Of a stretch of DNA of 64,000 nucleotides, positions 1 to 10,355 are shown piece after piece. Made by a program: the position numbers and the translations under genes. Position 1 is the first letter of the stretch. Each line of letters starts with the position of its first letter. The notes under the pieces are model-generated. The model saw nothing but the letters and a program-made list of their open reading frames with translations, was not told the DNA's origin and ran no database searches. Source of the stretch: Oscheius sp. JU75 (lineage: Eukaryota > Nematoda > Chromadorea > Rhabditida > Rhabditidae); the NCBI GenBank assembly GCA_037178855.1, contig JASJZC010000005.1, forward strand, positions 9,176,001-9,240,000, read 5' to 3'.

Positions 1-1727
1 ATGTATCCTCAATTAGCTGAAACCATTCTCATACAGGTTTTTACATAATTGAGTCCAACTTGCACACAATTTCCGCCTCCCAAAATGTTCGAAGTGTTCG
101 AAAAATTTGTGTAATCCATCGCAGATTCGTCTAGATTGTACCAGCTGCTATTCGCGTCGTTTCTCTGCACGCCAATTCCGACGTTCATTCCAAGAGGAGC
201 ATTTGCCCCGGAAGTGGTCAGATCTGAACTTTGTCCTTTTTCAAAAACGACCGCTTACCAATGATAAAGTCGTTCTCTTCCTTGTTATGAATCGAGGCTA
301 AGTGTGCTTGATAGAAATTAATGCATGTTTTTTCAGCATCCGAAAAGTTGACGTACATGAAGAAATTTGTCATGGCAACATAGCACGCGTTAGTGCGGTT
401 AAAGTAGGCAAATCCGTTAGGACAGGCGGCTAAAAAGTGAATCTTTCCCGTCAATTCGGACCTTACTCGTGTTAGAGCCACTGGTCAATTGTGTCACATT
501 GGCTGGTTTCTGACAAACTGTTCCTCTCTGCTTGACAAAACAGTTATAGTTGTTTAGACTGCCAAGATCGATTGAACCATTCTCTCTAGGATGGTCCAAG
601 TAGTCTACGAGCATCTGAAAGCATCGGCATGAAACTTTAGAAATAGTAAATCTCGTAAGCGTTCCAAGTATCCGTTCAAATGGGCCCGTTTGGATGGTTT
701 ACTGGGAGAGTGCGGATAGAAACAATCCTACGCCCTGATTTCAGTGTTGTACTGGAGCCCGCATCCGAAAGATCGAAAAAAACCTCTTAACACATCCGGG
801 GACCAAATGTCTGGTCAGATGCATCTTGGTATCAATTCTGCTAGAAACACTTTTTTTCATTGAGCTGGTCACAAGAGTGAGAGTGAGTCTGCTCGCAATA
901 TGTTTGAAACCCACCCCTCCACAGTTTTCTCCACGCGGTACATCAGACGGAGCTCCAGTCGTCCAGTTCAGATACGTCGTCTGAAAACTTTGCTTTTCTC
1001 AAAAGGTTTTCAGCTCTTTACAAGTTACTGAGCTTTACGCTTTTTCTACACAAACGGTTCGCTTTCTTAACAAGGTCAAACGAAACGTGAGTAATTCACG
1101 CCACCCAATGTAACTCAATCGGTCCGTGTTAATTGGTTACACTTAGAGCATGTCTTCCGCCCTTTTATTTGAAGACAAGCAAGCTAAGCTAAGTACTTTC
1201 ATGAAATAGCAAAAAAAAAAAAAAACTCTCCGGAGATCCATCAATATTCTTCCATTCTGAGGTGTTCAGATCTCTCTTCATGCCTATCCAGATTTGAAAG
1301 TCTACAGGTATAAACCAGTGAGATCCGGACAACCCTGAGCACATTATATGGGAAACAATTAAAAGGAAACCCACCAGCTACTACCAATACCTCTCCCGAA
1401 TTATGTACAGTTGCCATTTTGGCCCCTCGAGCAGAGCATTCATGCTCACCCTCTGTAAAGTTGTAGCCCCGAGACTGAGAATAGTAGCTCTTGGTGATAA
1501 ACTTGTAACACGAGGCAGTTTTTGCGTAAAATGTCCAGCCAGGCTCACATTGGACTGAAAGTTTAGAATCGAAACAAAAAACGGGACTTACTTCGGAATG
1601 CTGTACCTCCTCCTATGAAAACGTTGATCAGGATAGCAACAACGCCGATCAATATCAACAGACAGATAATACTACTTACTATAATGAGAGACTTTTTGTA
1701 CTTCTCCACAAAGGACTCAGCACCCAT
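1..1727 (-). CDS. Type II membrane C-type lectin with two CTLDs, 3' end at or beyond the left edge
   Basis: Protein begins MGAESFVEKYKK (ATG at 1727), followed directly by one hydrophobic helix (about residues 13-38), so it has a short cytosolic tail and an extracellular C-terminus. Two C-type lectin domains follow. Domain 1 has CEPGWTFYAKTASCYKF (about 1470-1550), IWIGMKRDLNTSEWKNIDG (about 1240-1300) and a closing NCFVKQRGTVCQKPA (about 510-555). Domain 2 has CPNGFAYFNRTNACYV (about 370-425), a 35-base intron near 218-255, SSWYNLDES and GGGNCVQVG (about 50-160). Such proteins bind glycans or other surface ligands, often in immunity or recognition. The last bases are ambiguous: either a stop follows near base 25, giving a domain 2 without its last cysteines, or a 28-base intron carries the frame out of the window. 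The lectin assignment is firm; the ligand is unknown. Confidence 0.8.
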
Positions 1728-1991
1728 ATGTAGAGAGAAATTATGACATAGCTGTTCGGGAAACTAAGAGACAGATGTTTTGCAACGCAGGTGCAGTTCG
1801 AGTCGGCGGAAGAGACGATGTTTGGGAAAACGATAAAAACGATTGAAACAAAAATGCATGTATCTCTGATAGGTGGGACATAATAGTTACAAAATTTCCA
1901 TAGTTTATGTTGAACCAAACAGAGACAAGTTCCTTCAGTAAACGTGTAGTCTCGAGAACAAAAAAGGCAAATCTGTTTAATATGAGCAAAA

Positions 1992-3215
1992 TCAAGTCAC
2001 ACGACGGACGTTTTGAGCTCCTGATTGTTCTGACGTCACCGATACATCGTTCGTTCGAAGTAAGCTTTTCCATAACATTTCCCATATCAGCTCTCGCATT
2101 TTCGAACTACAGAAAATGAGAATGTAGGGAGAGGTGAACGTCAGTGCATCAGAGACGTACGGGAGCAGGAAAAAGCAGAGATCTATCAACCACTGAACAT
2201 CATCTGCTTGTGAGTGTATTAGATACACCTGAAAAATAACTGGGATAAGTAAACGTTTCTGTTACCAGGTCAAATGTAGCAAAAGCCTGGATGAGGAAAT
2301 GAACAACACTATAAATCAAAAGTTTGAACTGAGTGGATCGGTCGTCTTTCTTCTGGAAATAAGCTTACACAGGAATTGTATTAAAAAAACTTACGTAGAA
2401 CATGTAGGCAACAATAGTTAGAGCCATGAAGATTGTACTCAAAATGCTGCACAAAATCATGAAGTAAAGTAAGTTTGTCTGCCCCGTTACCACGTACGTA
2501 CCCTGAATACTGTAATTGCCCAACTCTCTGTCTCTCTGTGTCCTGAACCTTGTCTCGAGTCATACCCGGCAGCTGAGTTCAACATGTTCCGCGTAGGCCT
2601 AATGAAAATTACTGTTTTCACAAACACTCACGTTCCTAGACATCAAATAATAGAAGTCGTTCATGTCGTCGTAGAAGTACATTGATCCTCCATCAGTTCC
2701 CAAAAGAGCTGGATAAGAAATAACAGACGGGGCTAGTAGACTAAAGATCATCGTTATGGGGAATAAGAATTTCCATATCTAAACTTTCTGCAGGTTCTCA
2801 TTAAAACAAAATTTATAACCTTGCTATGTTTAAGTGGAAACACGACAGCTGTGAACCGATTTATGATGAACGCAAATATCAATAGATACTGTGTGTATGC
2901 TAGATGAGTATACATGCAATAGAAGAATTCTAGTCCCCAGAAATGTTCTGCCTTGAAAATAAAGGACAGGGTACAATTTTCACAAGTATGCTGTGGAATG
3001 CGTAACGCTATTAGGGAGTTGAAATACGTGTAACAGCTCTGAAAATATTTTAACTTTGCTGAAAACTATCTTACCACAACTGCATTCACTATGAAAATAC
3101 TGTAATAGGACCCTTTGAAGATTGTGCGGTGTTTCAAGATAACACGACATACGATGCCATAAATGAAAAGGGAAACGATGTCAAAAATAGTGGTAAATAT
3201 AAAATCAAGAGTCAT
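1992..3215 (-). CDS. Nematode serpentine chemoreceptor, Srg/Srv-like
   Basis: Seven-helix receptor in about seven exons. Helix 1 is TLDFIFTTIFDIVSLFIYG. The core signature INRFTAVVFPLKHSKIW (about 2825-2880) marks the end of helix 3 in the Srg/Srv group, and the last exon has the helix 7 motif ALTFTSPYILIFCSS before a basic tail ending VRRVT. The start at 3215 is chosen by comparison with the adjacent paralogue; an in-frame ATG at 3251 is the alternative. It lies head-to-tail with the paralogue at 3396-4680 and shares its intron layout, indicating a tandem duplication. Expected in cilia of sensory neurons; ligand unknown. Family group is moderately sure, subfamily is not. Confidence 0.75.
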
Positions 3216-3395
3216 TCGTGTGGCGGAATGTCTTCCGTTGAATTTCGTCAAACAGGTGTAGACATAATTACGACAAAGTCAGTTTTTTCACTTCTACCTA
3301 TGTATTAGTGGCACCTGCGCTGTCATTTGTCATGTATCCGCCACGTAAATCGAGGTGAGGAAATACTTTTAAACAGTTTACAAATAAAAGTATTT

Positions 3396-4680
3396 TCAAA
3401 AAACGGATACAGAAATGCCACCCGTCTTCCGCATTACAGCTTTCCGAAACATTGCCTTCAACAATTTCTGAAGACTCGGACTACAGTAGACCATGATGTA
3501 GGGTGAGGTGAAGGTTAGAGCATCCGACGTGAAGGGCAGCAGAATGTATGTCATTGCTATCACTCGTCTCCAGTTATTCCATCCAGCTACTGCCATCACA
3601 ATCTGAAAATCATTTCTATCCAAAATAGTTCGTCTTCTCTACCATGACTACAGTTGCGAACATTTCAACTAAGAAATAAGAAATGCTGAAGGCAAGAAGT
3701 TTCCATTGAGCTGCGCGATCGTCGCGCTTCTAAAAACTTGTACCGTCATTATCCTCAAGTGTGGCCTACGTAATTGACATATGCGACAAAGGTGGCAATC
3801 ATCAGAATGGCGCTTACAGCGGTCATGAGGATCATGGAAGGTATCAAAGCTGTTCCACTTGCTTCGGTCTAAAACAGAAGTTTTGCAGGTATCCTAACGA
3901 TTACCTTCATAACATAGAAATGATACGTGTCACTGTAGTTATCGTAGGTAAAGCGAGGCTGCTCAATAAATGCTCCGTAAGTGAAGAAAAACGGAGAGAG
4001 AAGATTGAACAACATTAGGGGAATGAACAATATGTTCCAGATCTGAAATGCAAAATGCTAATTTGTTTGGAAACCAAGTCGTACATCTTGAACCCGAACG
4101 CGTTTGGCCCCTGGAGATCGTAATGGCCTCGTAAATCTCCATTTTCACGCTCCGCGGTAGTGTGTGTGTTTTCGAACTGTGAACTTCCATTCATGTGTTA
4201 TTTGATCGAATATGTTAGTACATGTCATACTAGAGTTTTCAAGATATACCCAGTTCAAACTGAGAGTGTAATAAACAAACTTTACCTTGTCGTACTTGAG
4301 CGGCAGAAAAACTGCTGTGAAGCGATTCAAAATAAACGAGAGTATCATCAAGTACTGGACATACGCCAAATGACTGTACATACAACTAAAGAATTCCAAG
4401 CCCCAAAAGTATTCAGCCGCAAAGATGAATGAAAAGAAACAGTTTGCACAAGTATGGCTAGGAAGGCGCAATACAATAAGTGAGTTCATGTAGGTGTAAC
4501 AATTCTGCAACTGTGTCTAATGAAATTTGTAGACTTTACCACTAGAGAGTTGACCAAGAACATGCTGTAATAGGAACCAGCAAAAACATTTTTGTATCTG
4601 ATGATGATGTAGCATACCATACCGTAAACAGCTAGCGAAACAAGAGCATAAACAAAGCTCACGTAGTAGGAAACGTCCAT
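3396..4680 (-). CDS. Nematode serpentine chemoreceptor, Srg/Srv-like (tandem paralogue)
   Basis: Paralogue of the receptor at 1992-3215. It opens MDVSYYVSFVYALVSLAVYG, then NCYTYMNSLIVLRLPSHTC and a long helix 2/3 exon ending LNRFTAVFLPLKYDK, joined to IWNILFIPLMLFNLLSPFF. The helix 7 exon has ALTFTSPYIMVYCSPSLQK and the protein ends GGISVSVF. An in-frame ATG at 4749 would add a basic leader of about 23 residues; 4680 is preferred because it aligns with the neighbour and places helix 1 at the N-terminus. Introns are 40-70 bases. No break is seen, so the gene looks functional. Confidence 0.75.
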
Positions 4681-5031
4681 CTCCGAGGAAGACTCTGTCT
4701 TTCTTTGACAAAACAACTTCGATACCCTTTCACCTCTCATTATTTCCACTAATTGCTAGTGAATTCGGGGGAAGATTTGCGGTCATGTAGGGCGAAAAAA
4801 AAGAGAGCACAGAACATGCAGAAAGAGGGAGAAAACACTCCGCCTGGCCACGGTATCCATACTTGCATACCACAGCCTCTATTCTTTTACAAACGTGCCT
4901 TATTTTGTTTTACTCTTTCAGACTTCGTATAATACGTACGCACACAGCTGAAAAGGAAAGTTATCGTCACAAGGTTAGACTCTCGAAAACTACAATTTTA
5001 CTGTGCGCTTTAAAAATGACTAGACGTTTGA

Positions 5032-6272
5032 TCAAATACGGCGATGTGGTTTGAAAGACGCCGTTGAAACTACAGCAAGTGTACTGTTGTGGACAGATAC
5101 TCTTCTCTTATCTGAAAATGTTAGGCTTCCGTTTCGCATACTTTCCTTACTAAATTTCCTGAGTATTGCACGCCGGTAGTCTGGATGAGTCATTAGCATA
5201 GTGAAGACGGCAGCTGCGTCAGAAGAGGCCATGCAGATGAAGAAGATGTGAGACATTCCTGCGATTTTTTATGGTTAGACCAAGAAATGAGCAAACCTGG
5301 GAGATCGATTCCTAAGCCACAGAAACTTAGCAGTCCCACGGCCGGGGAGGCAAACAGGGCGTACTGGACACCGGTCTGAAAATTTATTTTATGTAAAGTC
5401 TTAACTGGCCACCTGAGCTAAGAGACACTTAACCAATGTCCTGTGCATTTTAATCGTAGTCGGCGAGAACATCATCTTCTTCATGTTGAACGAAAGGCGG
5501 TACATGAAGATGCCCAAAAATGTGGAAAGGACGAGAATGTGAACAACGTAGTACATCAGAGCAAAAAACATAGCCATGTCTTCTCTCGGATTGATGATGA
5601 AAACATAATCTGTCCAGAAGGCAGGAATTTGCTCGCATGTTGTCGGATAGTTCTGAATGTATATTGCTCCCCGTTATGTGAATATGCCTCACATCGCAGG
5701 GTGTGATTTTCATTGCAGTCACATTATTGCTCCCAAATGAGAGCAGGTTGTAAGGCAGAGGTACAATTCCTCCAAAAGTGACAAAGAATCCCATAACCGT
5801 AATGTTGAACCATTTCGGAGAAGGTGTTACAACATGGTGACGGTAAAAAAACAAAAAGAATGTACTGGTACCGACCACTTAACGAATTTTAAGGGCAAAC
5901 CGAATGACTCACTGTTGATGAGAGCTATCTGAATTGCTGTCTGATACTGAGTCGTCATGCCAAGATCCCAAAGAACTCCTAATGGATGTCCACCACATAA
6001 TGGATAGTCAAATACGGGAATTGTACCGGTAGTGATACACAAGATACAAAAATAACTGCTGAAACAGATACGTTGCTGCAAACACTGTAACAAACGCACA
6101 CAGACAAATTGAAAACTAATAACTTCTTGTACAGCTTATGAATAGAAGTAGACTTGACTACAAAAAGACAATAGAGTCCCGTGACAAAAGAAGCTGTAGA
6201 AATGACAGCGATAACATGAACTGTTCGCACATACCAGCGAGGATTAGGATCGTATGTGGTTAGGAAACTCAT
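5032..6272 (-). CDS. Nematode serpentine chemoreceptor, Srh/Sri-like
   Basis: Starts MSFLTTYDPNPRWYVRTVHV, a short N-terminus with Pro and Trp before helix 1 as in Srh/Sri receptors. Later exons give GTIPVFDYPLCGGHPLGVLW, then YRHHVVTPSPKWFNITVMG after helix 3, and NYPTTCEQIPAFWTDYVF in an extracellular loop. The pre-helix-6 segment MKKMMFSPTTIKMHRTL resembles the Srh pattern of a Ser/Thr-Pro turn followed by an amphipathic stretch. Helix 7 is in MSHIFFICMASSDAAAVFTM, followed by MTHPDYRRAIL, the Pro-Tyr-Arg hallmark. It is a different family from the two receptors to its left. Exon joins are partly inferred; the class call is an inference from these motifs. Confidence 0.7.
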
Positions 6273-6530
6273 TCACGTCTGAAGGAGATACACTTTTCCA
6301 CTAATGCATCGGAAAGCTTGTTTTCACCTGTTCTGATGCGGTTAGAGACTTGTGTAATTAGAGGGCACACTGAATTATTATTGTATGCATTGTGCACTGT
6401 CACATATAAATTTGAGATCAATTGAAAACTGTTCTTATTATCTTAGTCTTTAGTTATTCTGCTTTTTAAAACATCTGATGCAAGCTGGACTGCTTCTTTC
6501 TGGGAACTTTGAGATTGCGAAGAGAGTTAT

Positions 6531-6841
6531 ATGATGAAATTCCATCTTTACATTACAAATCATTATTCTGATCAGTATCGCCTGTGGGTACAATCCACAC
6601 CTTCTCTCAATCTAAACTGACGATTTCAACTTCAGATTTAGATAAGAAACATGAGGAAGATTCCAAGATCTTAGAAGGAAGTGATGAGAAGAGTCCAAAC
6701 AAGGAGCAGCCCAATAGTTTCAGTGAATTGGAAAACACTATTAACGAGGAGCCCGTGAAAAAGCCACCAAAAAAGCATTTAAAACTTGATGAAGCACGAA
6801 ATATTTCTTTCATCTGTCCTGGAATCCGACCTGCAGAATAA
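6531..6841 (+). pseudogene. Acidic secreted peptide with a one-base frameshift in the signal-peptide exon
   Basis: The second exon (6636-6841) encodes an acidic, Lys/Glu/Ser-rich peptide: DLDKKHEEDSKILEGSDEK early and NISFICPGIRPAE at the end. It needs a phase-1 upstream exon. The only candidate, 6531-6574 before a GTATCG donor, has an ATG, but its hydrophobic frame (IFTLQIIILI) is one base out of register at about 6540-6545. Apart from that one base it matches the architecture of the other small secreted peptides in this window: short first exon, phase-1 intron, charged mature part. It could be a recent pseudogene, an assembly error, or a gene with an unseen upstream exon. No function can be assigned. 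Confidence 0.4.
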
Positions 6842-7275
6842 AATAATCAGTTAATTAAGAAGATATCCTCCAAAATTTGAGCCTGATCCTGATCCTGATC
6901 CAAATTGACCAAAAAATTGCTTGCGAGTCTTTATTTAAAAGCAATAACATTTAAAATCCTTTTGGCTTGTGGTCAGTAAAATGGCTACTGCTTCGAACTC
7001 CCCACATGACCATGTTCATGACTTCGTTCAAGAACAATAATTTTTCGTTTATGCAGGGAAGTACCATCCCTTTCGTACTTCATCTTCCTTACAGGTGCCG
7101 CGAACTCATCTAACATAATAAACTTTCTGTCCCGTGACGCAGTTCTTCAAGAAGTTGATATTAAAGTTAGGACCAGAACAGCAAAATGCTGCTTCGAACT
7201 CCAGATCTGTCAATGCTTGGTCGAAGGTTTTTGCGTTGCGAATTTGAAAGGGCAAAACTCATAAATTTCAGCATA

Positions 7276-7494
7276 ATGCACTGTCTCATCGTCAAAGTGT
7301 TGGTCGTTACTCAGCTGTTAATAGCTTTGTGTTTTTCCCTCGCTAACGATTCACACAGCAACAGTGGCAAGATTATAAAGCCGCCAGCCTCCAAAGTGAG
7401 CATTCACATTGTGAGCTTTCAGCACATACATTTTATTATGTTCAAACGGCCGGGAGCGCAGCTCCTACAGCAGCTTCTATTCCGCACTCGTTGA
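7276..7494 (+). CDS. Possible small secreted peptide ORF, 3' part antisense to the protease gene
   Basis: ATG at 7276 follows a TTTCAG that could serve as a trans-splice or intron acceptor. The first 40 residues are a plausible signal peptide (HCLIVKVLVVTQLLIALCF) followed by a short polar stretch with SKI/KPPASK. After that the frame runs through a GTGAGC donor-like site into sequence antisense to the cathepsin coding exon, which is probably not real coding. No homology is recognised. The signal-like start is the only support. Confidence 0.25.
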   Translation: MHCLIVKVLVVTQLLIALCFSLANDSHSNSGKIIKPPASKVSIHIVSFQHIHFIMFKRPGAQLLQQLLFRTR

Positions 7495-8649
7495 CTCCAC
7501 GAAGGAACTTGACAAATCCTTGTTCTCCCCAGAATGGTCCAAACGAGTTTGCTATTAACCAGTAGGGTGTTCCATTCTCTGTTCCCCAGCCAATAATCTT
7601 GATACAATGACGACTGTGAGAAGTGCCAGCGGTGTGCTGAAAAAGAATGTTATTAGAATAGACAGAAGGCAAAAAGACATCAAAACAGACAGAGAGTCTT
7701 CTAACTAACCACATAAACCCCCGAGACGTAAGGATAGAAATCAGAGTACATGTCAAATGTAGCCTTGACCGGTCCATTTGCCAAAATCTCCCTCTGGATG
7801 GCGATCACTGTACTCTGGTCAATAACATCTCCACTGATCAGATAAGCTGACCTTCCTAAACGTTTGAAAAATACACAACGTTTTCAAATCCCTTACCAAA
7901 AGTTTTGTCCTGGACGTAAGACTTGGAGTAGCCAGTTTGACAAGTCTGATTGCACTGTGGGGTAGCATAGCCGGAGCAGGGACATTCCTTGTACCCATGA
8001 GCAGAACAGGGAGGAAAGGGATAGTTCTGGCAGCCTTGGTAATTGGTGTTCTCTCCTCCAGTGACGAAGCCATCAGTTACCCAGTGTTGTAGAGTGTTCA
8101 TTGAGTTTCCACCGCCACAACTGAAACAACGGTTGCCTAATAGTCTTGTCGTCTCTATATACTCACCCTCCTCCACAATCTGGACAACACGAGATCACAT
8201 CCAGAACTGACATCTGGACCTGCTTGTTGGCATGAATACATAGTCTGTCGGCCATGATCTCAGTAGTGCAGAAGGCATAGCAGCAGCCGCACTGGGACTG
8301 ATCAAAGATTTGCTTGATGCTGCTACACTGCGGCCACTGATCACGAGAGTCGAAGTAGTCCGGGATCTTGTCCAGAGTAATATAGTCTAAGTTGGGTCGA
8401 GGGTCGAACTTTCTCGGCTGATCAGCCGTGGCAGGCATTCCTCGTGTCTCTTGCTGTTTCTTGTCCCATCCGTAGTCCATCACTTTGAAGCTGTTCTGCT
8501 TGTTGGACAGGTAGTCGAGAAGGTCATTTCCGGCAAGATTAGGGAATGGGAGGTCAGAAAAGCCGTATAATTCTGGTTCATAGACAGTAGTTACCTCTGG
8601 CAGATATCAATAAGATGAAGCCTAAAACGAAAAGTCCGGATGTGAGCAT
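7442..8649 (-). CDS. Cathepsin B-like cysteine protease (C1A), unusual active-site cysteine motif
   Basis: Secreted or lysosomal papain-family protease. Order: signal peptide MLTSGLFVLGFILLISAR; propeptide (about 50 residues); mature start near IPDYFDSRDQWPQC; active-site block QSQCGCCYAFCTTEIMADR; an occluding-loop region with GCQNYPFPPCSAHGY, CNQTCQTGYSKSYVQDK; ILANGPVKATFDMYSDF; catalytic His block SRHCIKIIGWGTENGTPYW; Asn block ANSFGPFWGEQG; end NECGIEAAVGAALPAV. The usual CGSCWAF is CGCCYAF here and NSW is NSF, while the catalytic Cys, His and Asn are kept, so activity is plausible. The loop shows one His (AHG) rather than the usual pair, which may weaken exopeptidase activity. Joining the signal exon in frame requires a 22-base intron at about 8560-8581. 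An AATAAA lies just after the stop. Confidence 0.88.
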
Positions 8650-9712
8650 AGTGCCACCGGCCAGGTGATTAGGAGGGCAAATTTAACGAAGCTTGATAAG
8701 AATGCTTGGATGGGAGTATTTAATGACGACACTAGATTGATAGGTCCACAGTTGAGGATAAGAGAAACTACAAAGAAAACCACAATTTTCTAGGTGATCT
8801 TGTCAGCCTTTCGAGGTTTTATAGTACTCAATTGTGATTCTGTCTGGCCAGACTAAATAAAAGACGAAAAACATATACAGGTGTAAAAGTCTTTTCTTGC
8901 AAAATAGCGTCATTGCAGCATTTATATATTCCGATATTCCGAGTTGTACTGTGTTCTGACATTAACGTTCAAATATTCTTTTGCTTACTTTTATGAACAA
9001 GGGGTAAAGTTTTTAGATTCTCTCGAAAAAACTCTGCTTCAGTAAGTAAGTCAAGTGATCCCAGGCACTACGTTGGCTTATCAACAAGGAAGATGGCTTC
9101 TGTTCTTTTATCGGTCTTTTTTTCCTCGAGAAATGTTAGCCAAATTTTGTTATCAATTTTGCAGGAAAGAAGATCGGAATTGAAGGAGTTGGAAGAAAAG
9201 GGAACTGGAATTCCATAGTAGCTTTTGGACAGACACTCGCATTTCTGCTTTTGAAAGAGACTTGACACAATTTAAATAGACGTAGAATGATCTCAGTGCT
9301 GAATGGAAAGCTATAAACTTTACTCTTTACCGAGAATGAGTGAATTTTGGTTTCTTCGGTCGTAGTAACACGTTTTTGATGTCTGAACTTGATTTGCGCC
9401 AGTTTCAAATTAATCGAACTTACTTACTGGTGAATCGAAAGACATAAACATTTTTCGACCAGCAATCTTCACTTTATTTCTACTTCTTAAGATCTTTGAG
9501 CGGTGTATTTTTGTAGGTTTCGAAATCTTCTCCTTCTGTTTTTCCCTACGCCACGAAGAGCACAATTATCTTGCCTTTGCTATTTAGATTACTGTTCATG
9601 TTTCTACGAAAGCAAAAACATCTTATCAGGGGCTTCCGGCAACAGAGCCTATTTTCAGCTGTATCCAAGCCGTATTTAAGAAGCTTCACTCAAAACGTGC
9701 TCATCAACAAAC
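8650..9712. other. Intergenic, no gene recognised
   Basis: About 1 kb between the divergently transcribed protease and cysteine-rich peptide genes. Weak minus-strand frames at 9068-9408 show no domain, no signal peptide and no consistent splice structure. It presumably holds both promoters; no clear TATA box was seen for either. Confidence 0.5.
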
Positions 9713-10200
9713 ATGCATTCCGTTGTTACTTCTATTTCTTTTCTGATGGTCGTCAGTTTTGCAGTTGGGTGGGGGACTGCTTCTTGCTCCGCTACAAAAT
9801 GTTTTAGTGATTGCTTTTCTAAAGTGAGCTACCTGTTATTTGTGAATGCAAAGGAAATTTAAGGGTTGTAGTGGCGTCTGCGACCCGGACCTAGGATGTC
9901 AATGCATCTGTCATTTGAACAACTTGAAGCCAGAACCTTGCGATCTATTATCCTGTGACAGACTATGTCGCTCCATGGTAAGTCAGCCTTTTGTATTTCT
10001 CACCCGCAGTACCTATTGTGCCGCTGATAACTGGTTAAAGCAGTGTGTTGCGAAGATACCGATTCCGAGTTTAGCAGTTGAGTTGATGGCGATTGGATTG
10101 ATGACGTCCTAAAATTTTATTGTCATAATTTCAGCACTGCATGAGCGGTTCCTGTATGGTTTCCTGTGAATGCAATGGTTGCCCTCATAAGCTATACTAA
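9713..10200 (+). CDS. Cysteine-rich secreted peptide (three exons, 96 residues)
   Basis: Exons 9713-9823, 9864-9977 and 10135-10200 join in phase 0 with GTGAGC/GTAAGT donors and AAG/CAG acceptors. The product has a signal peptide (about residues 1-25, VVTSISFLMVVSFAVGW...) and a mature part with 16 or more cysteines, including CFSDCFSKGCSGVCDPDLGC, QCICH, LLSCDRLCRS, and ending SCECNGCPHKLY. The regular Cys spacing suggests a multi-disulfide fold such as a defensin-like, metal-binding or inhibitor peptide; none can be chosen from sequence alone. Every exon ends at a cysteine-rich boundary and no frame conflict arises, which supports the model. No relative is seen elsewhere in the window. Confidence 0.6.
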
Positions 10201-10355
10201 CAATCTTTTCATCATTCCTTAATTGTTTATGAGATCTCTTGTCATACTATATACATCATATATGCTATAAAAAAAGACATCATATTTGGCAAAAAGAGAG
10301 AAGACCAGTACAAGTAGGCAAGCACCGGGAAAAAAATAACACATCACAATTGAGC

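Noticed and set aside
6881-6902. Short CTGATC tandem repeat as a possible regulatory array
   Set aside because: Only about three and a half units; too short to interpret.
7106-7245. Minus-strand frame reading ALTDLEFEAAFCCSGPN and ending VYYVR
   Set aside because: Looks protein-like with Cys pair, but no start, no signal peptide and no usable upstream exon before the protease gene's 3' end; possibly a gene relic.
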